64,000 nucleotides of DNA from the NCBI GenBank assembly GCA_001899285.1, contig MKWA01000009.1, positions 1-64,000 on the forward strand. Direction: 5' to 3'. This DNA is from Rhizobiales bacterium 64-17. Its GTDB lineage: Bacteria > Pseudomonadota > Alphaproteobacteria > Rhizobiales > Xanthobacteraceae. The position numbers and the translations under genes are program-made. The notes beneath the pieces are model-generated. The model searched no databases and had not been told where the DNA came from. It saw only the letters and a program-made list of their open reading frames with translations. Numbering within the stretch: position 1 is the stretch's first letter; the number at the start of each line of letters is the position of its first letter. Positions 16,235 through 24,538 of this stretch are shown piece by piece.

Positions 16235-16672
16235 TCAATGCGCGCCGCCGGGGTCGGCCGTCAGACCCGCCGCCGCGATGCCGGCGACGGCGATGATCTC
16301 GTCATTGTCACCGGTATCGCCGGAAATGCCGACGGCGCCAATGATCGCGCCGTCCGCATCACGGATCAGCACGCCGCCTGGGTTGGGCACCAGCCGGCCG
16401 CCGCTCGCCACCGCGATGCCGGTCAGAAAGTTCGGATTTTGCGCGGCCCGCTCCATCATGGTGCGCGAACCCCAGCCCATGCCGAGCGCGCCATGGGCTT
16501 TGCCGAAGGCGATCTCGAAGCGAACGATGCCGGCACCGTCCTCGCGCTTGGCGCACACCACATGGCCGCCCGCGTCGAGCACCACCACGGTTTGCGGCAT
16601 GTGCTTGAGCGCGCGCGCCTTGGCGAGCGCGGTGTCGACGATCTGCGTCGCCTGGGCCAGCATCAGGGGCAT
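16235..16672 (-). CDS. GlcG/HbpS family protein
   Basis: A 145-residue protein of the GlcG/HbpS-like (DUF336) family: PLMLAQATQIVDTALAKAR, VVVLDAGGHVVCAKREDGA, NPGGVLIRDADGAIIGAVGISG and a glycine/alanine-rich tail. Members bind heme or small ligands, and many are encoded beside catabolic oxidoreductases as accessory proteins. The ATG at 16672 has an AAGAGGAG ribosome binding site. It lies 126 bp upstream of the LLM gene on the same strand and is divergent from the 3-hydroxyisobutyrate-dehydrogenase-like gene. Confidence 0.85.
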   Translation of the reverse strand: MPLMLAQATQIVDTALAKARALKHMPQTVVVLDAGGHVVCAKREDGAGIVRFEIAFGKAHGALGMGWGSRTMMERAAQNPNFLTGIAVASGGRLVPNPGGVLIRDADGAIIGAVGISGDTGDNDEIIAVAGIAAAGLTADPGGAH

Positions 16673-16781
16673 GGGGTTCTCCTCTTGCAGCAATGAAGAC
16701 CGGACATTCCGGAACGCCGCTTGCCGACGCTATCGCGATCACGGATGAATGAGCAACGGCGATTCAGCGGGAGACGGTGTG

Positions 16782-17729
16782 ATGGCACGCAGACGCGGCA
16801 CGGTGGGCATGATCGGCCTCGGCATCATGGGCGGCGCATTCGCGCGTAACCTCGCCGCCGCCGGCTGGCGGGTGATCGGTTTCGATCCCCTTCCCGCGAA
16901 ACGCCGTGCCGCGGCAAAAGCCGGCGTCGAGATCGCCACCAGCGCCGCCGACGTGGCGCGTCAGGCCCGCGATGTGCTCGTGAGCCTGCCAGGACCGAAG
17001 GCGCTCGACATGGTGGTCCGCGAGATCGTCGCGGCGAAACTGCCGCCGCGCGTCATCATCGAGACCTCGACGTTCACCGTCGCCGACAAGGAGCGCGCGG
17101 AAAAACGGTTGCGCAAGGCCGGCCACATCATGCTGGACTGCACCGTGAGCGGCACCGGTGCGCAAGCGGCGGCGAAGGATCTGATCTTCTATGCCAGCGG
17201 CGACGCCGCGACCATCCGCCGGCTGCGGCCAATGTTCCGGGCGTTCGGCCGCGAGGTCTACTACCTCGGCGCGTTCGGCAACGGCAGCAAGATGAAATAT
17301 GTCGCGAACCTGCTGGTCGCGATCCATAACGTCGCCGCCGCCGAAGCCATGGTGCTCGGCATCAAGGCCGGCCTTGATCCGCAGCTTGTCTACGAACTCG
17401 CCAATGCCGGCGCCGGGCAGAACCGCATGTTCGAGGTGCGCGGGCCGATGATGGTGCGCAGCCAGTACACGCCCGCCACCATGAAGAATGTCGTGTGGAA
17501 GAAGGATATGGACGTGATCGGCGCGTTCGCCAATGAGATCGGCGTCAAGGTTCCGGTGTTCCGCGCTACCGAGCCGGTCTATCGCGCGGCGATCAAGGAC
17601 CATCCGGACGAAGACACCGCCGCAGTCTGCGCCGTGCTCGAACGCATGGGCAGGGTGAAGCGCGGCAAGCCGGCGAAAGCGCGCAAATCTACCAGGCAAA
17701 AGCGGCCAGCGAAACGACCGCGGCGATAA
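16782..17729 (+). CDS. NAD(P)-dependent beta-hydroxyacid dehydrogenase (HIBADH family)
   Basis: A 315-residue enzyme of the 3-hydroxyisobutyrate/tartronate semialdehyde reductase family. Rossmann loop VGMIGLGIMGGAFARNL near the N-terminus, substrate motif DCTVSGTG, and the catalytic GNGSKMKYVANLL with lysine and asparagine at family positions. The ATG at 16782 has a GGGAGA ribosome binding site and starts just before the first beta strand; an ATG at 16749 would add 11 residues. The C-terminus is a lysine/arginine-rich tail (KRGKPAKARKSTRQKR), part of which overlaps the convergent exporter gene by 41 bp. Confidence 0.85.
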   Translation: MARRRGTVGMIGLGIMGGAFARNLAAAGWRVIGFDPLPAKRRAAAKAGVEIATSAADVARQARDVLVSLPGPKALDMVVREIVAAKLPPRVIIETSTFTVADKERAEKRLRKAGHIMLDCTVSGTGAQAAAKDLIFYASGDAATIRRLRPMFRAFGREVYYLGAFGNGSKMKYVANLLVAIHNVAAAEAMVLGIKAGLDPQLVYELANAGAGQNRMFEVRGPMMVRSQYTPATMKNVVWKKDMDVIGAFANEIGVKVPVFRATEPVYRAAIKDHPDEDTAAVCAVLERMGRVKRGKPAKARKSTRQKRPAKRPRR

Positions 17730-18531
17730 GCCCCGCGATCTTGCGCGCCGTCACCCGCTCGCCGAGCAGCACGATGCCGAGCATGGCGGTGACGACGAAT
17801 CCCATCTGCGAGATCGGCACCAGCACGCTCGCTTCGCCAACCGCGAGGCCACGGACCAGCGTCAGGAAACCGATCAGGAACAGATAGGCGCAGACCACCG
17901 GATAACGAAACGCGACACGCGGCGGCGCAATCTTCTTTTCGATGACCAATGTCTGCAACGTCGCGACGCTGACAAACACGCAGGCCTGCGCCGCAACCAA
18001 GGTCTCCGGCAAGGCGCCGGCGCGTAGTCCGAATTTGTGCAGCACATTGGCGAGGCCGACAGCGACGGTGGCGACAAGCACCTGCGCCAGCGCGCGGCGG
18101 CTGATCGCGCCGCGCGTGTTGCCGAGCAGCAACCACACCGCGAGCAGCGCCAGAGCGAGTGCGACACCTTTCAACGGCGTCAGCGCCTCGCCGAAAAACA
18201 CGAAACCGACCATCGCGGCGATGATGAAGTTCAGCCGGAAGACCGGCGCCTGGATGCTGACCGGCTCGCCCATCAGGCTGCGCGTAAAAGCGGAGAACCC
18301 GACCACCATGCACAATCCCGCCGCCGCGCCCCACAACGCCGCCGGCACCGGCACCAGTTGGCCGCTGAAATACGCATAGAGAATCATCGAGCTGGAGAAG
18401 AACCACGCCTGCACCATCACCGAATGGTACGGCTTCACACCCTCGTCGGCCGCGCGCTTGAGGGCGAAGTCAGCAAAGGAGAACAGGAACATGGCCACCA
18501 CGGCCATCAGGATGGGAGCGGATACGGTCAA
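17689..18531 (-). CDS. EamA/DMT family transporter
   Basis: A 280-residue inner-membrane protein with about ten predicted helices in two EamA halves (for example ILMAVVAMFLFSFADFALK and VLVATVAVGLANVLHKFGL). It belongs to the drug/metabolite transporter superfamily and would export an unidentified metabolite. Its 3' end overlaps the 3' end of the convergent HIBADH-like gene by 41 bp, an overlap lying in the latter's low-complexity basic tail. The 160 bp between this gene and the FAD monooxygenase gene contain no recognised feature. Confidence 0.88.
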   Translation of the reverse strand: MTVSAPILMAVVAMFLFSFADFALKRAADEGVKPYHSVMVQAWFFSSSMILYAYFSGQLVPVPAALWGAAAGLCMVVGFSAFTRSLMGEPVSIQAPVFRLNFIIAAMVGFVFFGEALTPLKGVALALALLAVWLLLGNTRGAISRRALAQVLVATVAVGLANVLHKFGLRAGALPETLVAAQACVFVSVATLQTLVIEKKIAPPRVAFRYPVVCAYLFLIGFLTLVRGLAVGEASVLVPISQMGFVVTAMLGIVLLGERVTARKIAGLIAAVVSLAAFAW

Positions 18532-18691
18532 TAGCTACCTGCCGGACTTCATGCTTGCGGCGCGCCGGAGGATCGGCGGCGCCCGCATCTAGCACTCCCC
18601 GGACGATTTGGGCAGCCGCACCGGCGCGTATCTCCTTTGATTTATCGCGTTTTCCTCACGCGAACCGGTACCCGCTTCACTTGAAAACGCC

Positions 18692-19921
18692 TTAAGCATC
18701 GAGGAAATCGACCAATGCCGTTTCCGCCAGCACTGCCGCGTCCGTGCTGTGGCGCTGCGCCCGGCTCTGCTCCTCCTCGGTGCGTGTCGCTTGCAGATAG
18801 GCGCCGAGATGCCGCGCCTGCTCGACGGCGCGCAGACCGATCGGATAGCGCTCCGCCGCGAAGTGCCTGAGCCCGGCTTCGACCGGCTGTGTGTCGAGCG
18901 CACGCGCCAGCGCCGTTGCGTCGTCGGCCGCCTTCGATACGCCGGCGCCCACATGCGGGCGGATCAGGAACGCGGCGTCACCGATCAGCGCGACGCGGCC
19001 GAACGCCATCTGCGGAGCCACGAGGTCATAGATCAGCTGCAAAATCGGCGGGACATTCGGATTGCCGATCAACCGCACCACGGCGCGGAATTGCGGCGCC
19101 AGCAACCGCTCCGCCGCGTCCTTCATCGCCGCGATCACCTGCGGACGAATGAGCGGCGGCGGGATCGACAGAGCGTGAGTCTTGCCCTGCATATCGGTGA
19201 GAAGCTCGCGCAATACAGTCGCTTCATCCGCCGGCCGATACCAGATCACGTTGAGCCGGCGATGGCCCACCCGCAGATCGTTGTCGTCACCCGCGACGGG
19301 ATAAGCGAGGAACTGCTCGCCCGGTGGCAGGCCGAATGCCATATACGGAAACACATCGCGCAGCACATCGGCCGGCAGGCTCTCTTCCGGCACCAGCGCG
19401 CGCCAGGCGGCATAGCCAGCGTAGCGCAGCGGAACGCCAGGGACACAATGCTCGCGCACCGTCGAGCGAAATCCATCAGCGCCGACCAGAAGATCGGCAC
19501 GCATCGTCGTGCCATCGGCGAAGTGCGCGGTGACGCCATCCGCGTCCTGCGCGATATCGGCAAGGCCCTGCCCGCGCCGATAGTCGGCGTCACCGAACAG
19601 ATCACGCAGAATGCGATAGACGCGCTCCCAGGCGGTGAGCACCTGCGCGCAATCGCGCGTCGTCGTGATATTGCCATCGCGATCGAGAATGTGGCGGCTT
19701 GCCACCGCGACGCCGAGATCGCGAGCGTCGATGCCAAACAGCTTGAGCGTGGCCAGCAGCGAGGGCTGCGCGACGATGCCGGCGCCACGGCCCGCCAGTT
19801 CGGTCTGCGCGCGCTCGCACACCGTCACGGCCCATCCGGCGCGGCGCAGCATCAGCCCGGCAAGCAGCCCGCTCATGGAACCGCCGATGATCAGCGCCGT
19901 ACGCTGCATGCTGTCCTGCAT
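18692..19921 (-). CDS. FAD-dependent aromatic-ring monooxygenase family protein
   Basis: A 409-residue flavoprotein of the p-hydroxybenzoate/salicylate hydroxylase class. N-terminal FAD motif ALIIGGSMSGLLAGLMLRRAG, the DG motif LLVGADGFRSTVRE, and the GD motif ALIGDAAFLIRPHVGAGVSKA are all in order. The start at 19921 (MQDSMQRTALIIGG) fits the Rossmann fold; an in-frame extension would run into the divergent cupin gene. Hydroxylation of an aromatic or heteroaromatic acid is likely. It is divergent from a cupin gene 73 bp away, suggesting shared regulation. Confidence 0.88.
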   Translation of the reverse strand: MQDSMQRTALIIGGSMSGLLAGLMLRRAGWAVTVCERAQTELAGRGAGIVAQPSLLATLKLFGIDARDLGVAVASRHILDRDGNITTTRDCAQVLTAWERVYRILRDLFGDADYRRGQGLADIAQDADGVTAHFADGTTMRADLLVGADGFRSTVREHCVPGVPLRYAGYAAWRALVPEESLPADVLRDVFPYMAFGLPPGEQFLAYPVAGDDNDLRVGHRRLNVIWYRPADEATVLRELLTDMQGKTHALSIPPPLIRPQVIAAMKDAAERLLAPQFRAVVRLIGNPNVPPILQLIYDLVAPQMAFGRVALIGDAAFLIRPHVGAGVSKAADDATALARALDTQPVEAGLRHFAAERYPIGLRAVEQARHLGAYLQATRTEEEQSRAQRHSTDAAVLAETALVDFLDA

Positions 19922-19957
19922 CGCGGACCCGTCATGTCGCGGCCGATGCCGCTCTGC

Positions 19958-19982
19958 TATAGTATGCAGCAACACACTGTTG
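19958..19982 (+). promoter_or_regulatory. candidate cupin promoter region
   Basis: A good -10-like TATAGT (19958-19963) is followed by a small inverted repeat CAACA-CAC-TGTTG (19970-19982), just ahead of the strong GGAGGGAAA ribosome binding site. No clear -35 is visible. It lies in the 73-bp gap between the divergent monooxygenase and cupin genes. Confidence 0.3.
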
Positions 19983-19994
19983 GAGGGAAAGCCG

Positions 19995-20441
19995 ATGGCG
20001 ATGACCATGTCCGACAAGGCGGCGCTGACGAAGGATCACGCGCCGTGGTCCGCGGAGTTGCAGGCCGAGTTCGCGCGTGAGGCGAGCAATCCCAATCCCT
20101 GTGTCGGCTCGATGCTCCTCTCGGAGAACGAAAAGCTGCGCGTGTGGATGATCAAGCTCTCGCCCGGCGAGCGGATCGGCTTCCACCGCCATGTGCTCGA
20201 TTATTTCTGGACCTCGGTGAATGGCGGCCGCGGCCGTCAACATGTGCATGACGGCAGCACGGTGGAATACACCTATCAGCCCGGCGAGACGCGGCACGAA
20301 ACCTACGGCCCCGGCGAATACAAGGTGCACGACCTCACCAATATCGGCGACACCGACATGATCTTCATGACGGTGGAGACGAAGCAGAGCGCCAACAAGC
20401 CGCTGCCGCTGCCCGCTGGCGTCACCGCGCAGGCGGCGTAG
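19995..20441 (+). CDS. cupin domain protein
   Basis: A 148-residue single-domain cupin: LRVWMIKLSPGERIGFHRHVLDYFWTSVNGG gives the first cupin motif with the metal-type histidine pair (FHRH), and TYQPGETRHETYGPGEYKVHDLTNIGDTDMIFMTVE the second. The ATG at 19995 is preceded by GGAGGGAAA. The protein is small and cytosolic, without a signal peptide; such cupins include dioxygenases, isomerases and sensors. Its divergent neighbour is a ring hydroxylase, so a related catabolic role is plausible but unproven. Confidence 0.85.
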   Translation: MAMTMSDKAALTKDHAPWSAELQAEFAREASNPNPCVGSMLLSENEKLRVWMIKLSPGERIGFHRHVLDYFWTSVNGGRGRQHVHDGSTVEYTYQPGETRHETYGPGEYKVHDLTNIGDTDMIFMTVETKQSANKPLPLPAGVTAQAA

Positions 20442-20462
20442 CGCTCGTTCGGCTCTTTCCGC

Positions 20463-20551
20463 CGTCATGCCCGGGTTCATCCCGGGCATCCATGTCTTAT
20501 CTGTGTCACGGCGCGAAAGACGGGATGGCCGGAACAAGTCCGGCCATGACG
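20463..20551. repeat. extragenic palindromic repeat, family A copy 1
   Basis: A long imperfect inverted repeat downstream of the cupin gene, running from CGTCATGCCCGGG to CCGGCCATGACG, with internal GGGCATCCATGTCTT. It belongs to a family also present at 51098-51190 and 60906-61027. Elements of this form (CGTCATGGCCGGG...CATCCACGTCTT...CATGACG) are typical of Bradyrhizobium, Rhodopseudomonas and relatives. Confidence 0.85.
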
Positions 20552-20579
20552 TCGAAAAAGTTGCGCCCCTATGTTGGCT

Positions 20580-21311
20580 TCAGGATGCGGAAACGCGCAT
20601 CAGCTCGCGGCCGTTGTCGTAGAAATTCTCCACCATGCGCCGCACCGTGCCGGCGATGTCGCGCGGCGGTTCGACCCGGTACACCGATTTGCGGATGCCG
20701 ATATAGAAGATGCTGCCGTGCAGGCCCCACATCAATTCGGCCTCCGGTTCGCTCATCGGTTTCCCGGCGACGCCCGGCACGCCGCAGTCGTGCCGCAACT
20801 CATCAATGACGCGGGTGAAGATGCTCTGTGTCACATGCGTCGCGAAGCGGCGCGCGATGCTGGAGCCGCCGAGACCGGAATAGAGATAGATGCGGCCCCA
20901 TTCGTCGTCGTGCAGCATTTCCGAATAATCGCGATAGAAATCGGTGAGCCGGTCGAGCAGCGGCACGCTGCGGTCGGTCAGCAGCGTGTCCCACTCCGGC
21001 TTGAACCGCTTCACGAACAGTTCTTCGTAGATCTGCTCGATCAGGGATTCCTTGGTCGGGAAGTAGCGATAGAGCAGCCCCTGGGAAATACCCAGTTGCT
21101 GCGCCAGTTCGCGCGTCTGGCCGCCGAAGCCGCGCTCGGCGAAGAACGCGATCGCGCCGCGCAAAATCTGCCCGCTGCGCAATTCGGGATCGAGGCGGAT
21201 GCGTTTGCGCGCGGGCGCGGCGGCGCGGCGGCGCGCGGTCTTCGCATGCTTTGTCTTTGAGCGTTGCTTTGGCAGCGTCTTTTTCATGGCGTTTGTCTTA
21301 AAGGGTTTCAT
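20580..21311 (-). CDS. TetR/AcrR family regulator
   Basis: A 243-residue regulator with a long basic N-terminal arm (KKTLPKQRSKTKHAKTARRR) before the TetR domain: QILRGAIAFFAERGFGG and the helix-turn-helix TRELAQQLGISQGLLYRYFP, TKESLIEQIY. The ligand-binding domain spans residues of about 110-235. ATGs at 21311 and 21287 are both possible; neither has a strong ribosome binding site. The gene is divergent from the cupin/alpha-beta hydrolase/ABC transporter cluster, and a palindrome at 21465-21480 is a likely operator. It probably senses the imported compound or a metabolite. Confidence 0.88.
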   Translation of the reverse strand: MKPFKTNAMKKTLPKQRSKTKHAKTARRRAAAPARKRIRLDPELRSGQILRGAIAFFAERGFGGQTRELAQQLGISQGLLYRYFPTKESLIEQIYEELFVKRFKPEWDTLLTDRSVPLLDRLTDFYRDYSEMLHDDEWGRIYLYSGLGGSSIARRFATHVTQSIFTRVIDELRHDCGVPGVAGKPMSEPEAELMWGLHGSIFYIGIRKSVYRVEPPRDIAGTVRRMVENFYDNGRELMRVSAS

Positions 21312-21455
21312 CCGTGCACGGAAACGGAGCGCGGCGTCATCCATCTTGCTTGTCCGCAACTCCAGACCGTCACACCCGGCCATGGGCCGGAGCTTTTGTG
21401 CGGCGCACACGATAGTTCCACACCCGCATCGTCAAAAACGCCGCAATGACGGCTC

Positions 21456-21486
21456 TTGACGCTATTGATCATTTGACCAATAATAA
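21456..21486 (+). promoter_or_regulatory. promoter with palindromic operator for the cupin/ABC cluster
   Basis: TTGACG (21456-21461) and AATAAT (21479-21484) are 17 bp apart, a good sigma70-type promoter for the gene at 21525. Between them lies an inverted repeat, TTGATCA-TT-TGACCAA (21465-21480), with 7-bp arms and one mismatch. A bound TetR-family dimer would occlude the promoter; the divergent tetR gene starts about 155 bp away. Confidence 0.6.
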
Positions 21487-21524
21487 TTCTCAACAAGCCA
21501 TCAGACAAGCAAGGGAGACGCTCC

Positions 21525-22082
21525 ATGGAAACGTTGCCGCGCGCCGGCCTTCCCCGCGCCCAGATGATGAAGCGGGTCGCTTTTTTCAAAGACCTCAAGG
21601 GTTCGGACGGCGGCCTGCCCGACAGCAAGATGAAGGGCTGCATCCGCACGCTCTATAACGTGATCGGTTTCCAGCCGCCGGAAGGCGAAGGCGGCGCGAT
21701 CACCTCCCCGGTCGGTGACGATGCGGCGCGCATGTCGGCGATCCCGGTCTCCGAGGGCTTCAACCTCGGCTATTGCCGCGCCAAGCCCGGCAACGGCCCG
21801 ATGATGCACAACCACGACACCAACGAGACCTTCATCCCGATGACGGGCAAATGGCGGTGCAGCTGGATCAACGAGAAGGGCGAGGTCGAGTCCGTCGACG
21901 CCGGGCCATTCGACGTGGTGTCGTTCCCGCCCGGTTGCGCGCGCCGTTTCGAGAACGTCACGCCCGGCGATCCGAACGAGGAAGCGATCCTGATGTTCGT
22001 GATCGGCGGCAACGGTCCGAAGGCGGAATTCACCGATCAGGCGATGGACGAACTGGTCGCCGCCGGCGCGTGGAAGCGCTGA
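21525..22082 (+). CDS. cupin domain protein
   Basis: A 185-residue cupin. The core motif is PGNGPMMHNHDTNETFIPMTGKW with the HxH pair, and the second motif includes FDVVSFPPGCARRFENV. The N-terminal 60 residues (METLPRAGLPRAQMMKR...) form an extra segment before the barrel. No signal peptide is visible. It is the first gene after the TetR-type promoter and is 20 bp ahead of the alpha/beta hydrolase, so it belongs to the catabolic/transport operon. Its enzymatic role is unknown; it could act as a metal-dependent dioxygenase or isomerase. Confidence 0.88.
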   Translation: METLPRAGLPRAQMMKRVAFFKDLKGSDGGLPDSKMKGCIRTLYNVIGFQPPEGEGGAITSPVGDDAARMSAIPVSEGFNLGYCRAKPGNGPMMHNHDTNETFIPMTGKWRCSWINEKGEVESVDAGPFDVVSFPPGCARRFENVTPGDPNEEAILMFVIGGNGPKAEFTDQAMDELVAAGAWKR

Positions 22083-22102
22083 TCGCGCGCGCCTGCACCC
22101 GT

Positions 22103-22918
22103 ATGTCGCGTAACCCCTCCCCGGTCACGGCCGAACAGCCGTGGCATCTCGACGCCGCGATCCGCAGCGCGCGGATCGGCGCACACGATTGGCCATACAT
22201 CGACACGGGCGGCAACAGGCCGGCGCTGGTCATGCTGCCGGGTTCGGTCGGCACCTGCGAGATGTTCTTCAAGCAGATCGCATCGCTGCGCGACCGACTG
22301 CGCATTATCTCCGTCGGCTATCCCGCCGAACCCGATCCGGCGACGCTCGCCGCCGGCCTCGCCGCATTGATGGATACGCTGAACCTGAGCACGGCCAGCG
22401 TGCTCGGTTCCTCGTTCGGCGGCTACTGGGCGCAGTTCTTCGCGTTGCGCCACGCCGAGCGCGTCGAGACGCTGTTTCTCGGCAACATCTTCGTCACGCC
22501 GGACGAGCTGTTCGCCAATCCGCTGTTCGCGCCGGATTTCGTGCGCGCCACCGCCGCCGCCGATCTGCAGGCGACCTGGCGCGGCCGCGTCGCGCAGGCG
22601 CCCGACAGCGAACTGAAAAGGATTCAGCTCGACATGCTCGACGGCCGCCAGAGCGCGGAGAATCTCCGCGCGCGTTTTCTTGGCGTGATCGGCGCGACGC
22701 TGTGCCCGCCGCTGCCGGTGCCGCAGCAGCGCATCGTCATCGTCGATTGCGCCGACGATCCGATCATTCCGCCGGCCTCGCGTCAGGCGGTGCGCGACCG
22801 TTATCCGCAAGCCGAGGTCGCGACGCTGCCGACCGGCGGCCACTACCCGCACATCCTCAATCCGGACGCCTACGACGCAGTCATCGTCCGGCGACTGACG
22901 AACCGATCGACCGCCTGA
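22103..22918 (+). CDS. alpha/beta hydrolase
   Basis: A 271-residue alpha/beta hydrolase. The oxyanion region is VMLPGSVGTCEMFF, the nucleophile is Ser104 in LGSSFGGYW, the acid is in DCADDP (218-219) and the base is His247 in GGHYPHI. The pattern resembles maspardin-like and aromatic-ester/lactone hydrolases. The ATG at 22103 gives MSRNPSPVTAEQP; it is 20 bp after the cupin stop. The likely job is hydrolysis of an ester, lactone or C-C bond in a compound brought in by the ABC importer encoded downstream. Confidence 0.87.
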   Translation: MSRNPSPVTAEQPWHLDAAIRSARIGAHDWPYIDTGGNRPALVMLPGSVGTCEMFFKQIASLRDRLRIISVGYPAEPDPATLAAGLAALMDTLNLSTASVLGSSFGGYWAQFFALRHAERVETLFLGNIFVTPDELFANPLFAPDFVRATAAADLQATWRGRVAQAPDSELKRIQLDMLDGRQSAENLRARFLGVIGATLCPPLPVPQQRIVIVDCADDPIIPPASRQAVRDRYPQAEVATLPTGGHYPHILNPDAYDAVIVRRLTNRSTA

Positions 22919-22977
22919 CGTTCTGCTGCCAACAAAACCCCGCCGGTGTGGGACCGGCTTCAGAGGAGGACACGACA

Positions 22978-24246
22978 ATGAACGGAATGGTTCAAACCTT
23001 GGTCCGGCCGACGCGGCGAGCGCTGCTTGCCGCTGCTGCCGCCGTCGCGCTGTTTGCCAGTGGACCCGCGCATGCTGCCGACCCGATCAAGATCGGCTTC
23101 AGCATGGCGCTGTCCGGCGGGCTTGCCGCCAACGGCAAGGCGGCGCTGCTGGCGATGCAGATGTGGCAGGAGAAGGTCAACGCCGCCGGCGGCCTGCTCG
23201 GCCGACAGGTGCAGCTCGTGCACTACGACGACCAGAGCAACCCGAACACCGTGCCGGGCATCTACACCAAGCTGATCGACGTCGACAAAGTCGACCTGCT
23301 TGTCTCGCCATACGGGACGAACCTGATGGCGCCGGCGATGCCGATCGTGATGCAGAAGGGCTTCACCTATATGGGCCTGTTCGGCGTCGGCGTGAACGAC
23401 CAGTTCAATTACGACCGCTACTTCCAGATCATGCCGATGGGGCCGAAGTCGGCCGAGACCATCCCGGATGCGTTCTTCGCCGTGGCGAAGACGCTCAACC
23501 CCGCGCCGAAGAGCGTCGCGATCGTCGGCGCCGATGCCGAATTCGGCAAGGTCAATGCCGATTCCGCACGCAAGATCGCCAAGGCGATGGGCCTCAAGAT
23601 CGTCTACGACCGCTCCTACCCGCCAAGCACGGTGGACTTCGCGCCGATCGTGCGTGCGGTGCAGGCATCGCAGCCCGATCTCGTGTTCCTCGCCTCCTAT
23701 CCCACCGACACCGTGGGCATCACCCGCAGCATCCATGAGATCGGCCTGAAGACGCGGCTGATCGGCGGCGGCCCGGTGGGCCTGCAGTTCGCCGCGATCA
23801 AGACCCAGCTCGGGCCGCTGATCAACAACATGCTCGGCTACGAGCTTTACGTGCCGGCGCCGACCGTGAAATTCCCCGGCATCGAGGAATTTGTCGCGGC
23901 CTATCAGGCCAAGGCCGTGGGCCAGGGCGTCGACCCGCTCGGCCTCTATGTGCCGCCGTTTATCTATGCGGCGATGGAGGTGATGGGCCAGGCCGTGACC
24001 AAGACCGGCTCGCTCGACCAGAAGGCGCTGGCGAAGACCCTGCACGACAACACCTTCTCGACGGTGGTCGGCGACGTGAAATTCGCGCCCAACGGCGAGT
24101 GGGAAAAGCCGCGCGTGCTGATGGTGCAGTACCGCAACATCACCGGCAACGGTTTGGATCAGTTCCGCAAGCCGGACCCCTATGTGATCCTGTATCCGCC
24201 GCAGTTCAAAACCGGCGACGTCAAGGAGCCGTTCCAGTCGAAATAG
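22978..24246 (+). CDS. ABC transporter substrate-binding protein (LivK/J type)
   Basis: A 422-residue periplasmic binding protein of the type I (branched-chain amino acid/amide) family. The signal peptide is residues 1-33 (RRALLAAAAAVALFASGPAHA), followed by DPIKIGFSMALSGGLAANGKAAL. The ATG at 22978 has an AGAGGAGGA ribosome binding site; the frame is open further upstream but without a signal. It is very similar in layout to the binding protein at 28722-29993, sharing YDDQSN-TVPGIYTKL and the DKVDL segment. It precedes livHMGF-type genes, from which it is separated by a terminator. Confidence 0.93.
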   Translation: MNGMVQTLVRPTRRALLAAAAAVALFASGPAHAADPIKIGFSMALSGGLAANGKAALLAMQMWQEKVNAAGGLLGRQVQLVHYDDQSNPNTVPGIYTKLIDVDKVDLLVSPYGTNLMAPAMPIVMQKGFTYMGLFGVGVNDQFNYDRYFQIMPMGPKSAETIPDAFFAVAKTLNPAPKSVAIVGADAEFGKVNADSARKIAKAMGLKIVYDRSYPPSTVDFAPIVRAVQASQPDLVFLASYPTDTVGITRSIHEIGLKTRLIGGGPVGLQFAAIKTQLGPLINNMLGYELYVPAPTVKFPGIEEFVAAYQAKAVGQGVDPLGLYVPPFIYAAMEVMGQAVTKTGSLDQKALAKTLHDNTFSTVVGDVKFAPNGEWEKPRVLMVQYRNITGNGLDQFRKPDPYVILYPPQFKTGDVKEPFQSK

Positions 24247-24301
24247 GGCCCTGTCCAAAACTATTGGACTGTTGTCCGAAACTGCACTGTGAACAACCAC
24301 G

Positions 24302-24334
24302 GCGGAGGCGAGACATTGTCGCGCCTCCGCTTTT
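24302..24334 (+). terminator. terminator between binding protein and permease genes
   Basis: A perfect 9-bp stem GCGGAGGCG (24302-24310)/CGCCTCCGC (24322-24330) with an 11-nt loop, followed by TTTT. Partial termination here would make the binding protein more abundant than the membrane subunits, a common arrangement for ABC importers. Confidence 0.8.
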
Positions 24335-24538
24335 ATGACTAGCCAAGCTCACGGCGTTCCTGCAAAGTACGCCGCAAATACCGGGCTTCCATGGTCGTCC
24401 CCGTTGACGGTTTCATGGATGACACCGGCTTTCGACAAGAACCTGAGGGGGGAACAGCCGGCCAAAAGCATTTGTCTGTCACGCATGCAATCGACAACGC
24501 ATGCCTCAGGCACTGCAAAATCCGCCGGTTGCAATCGC

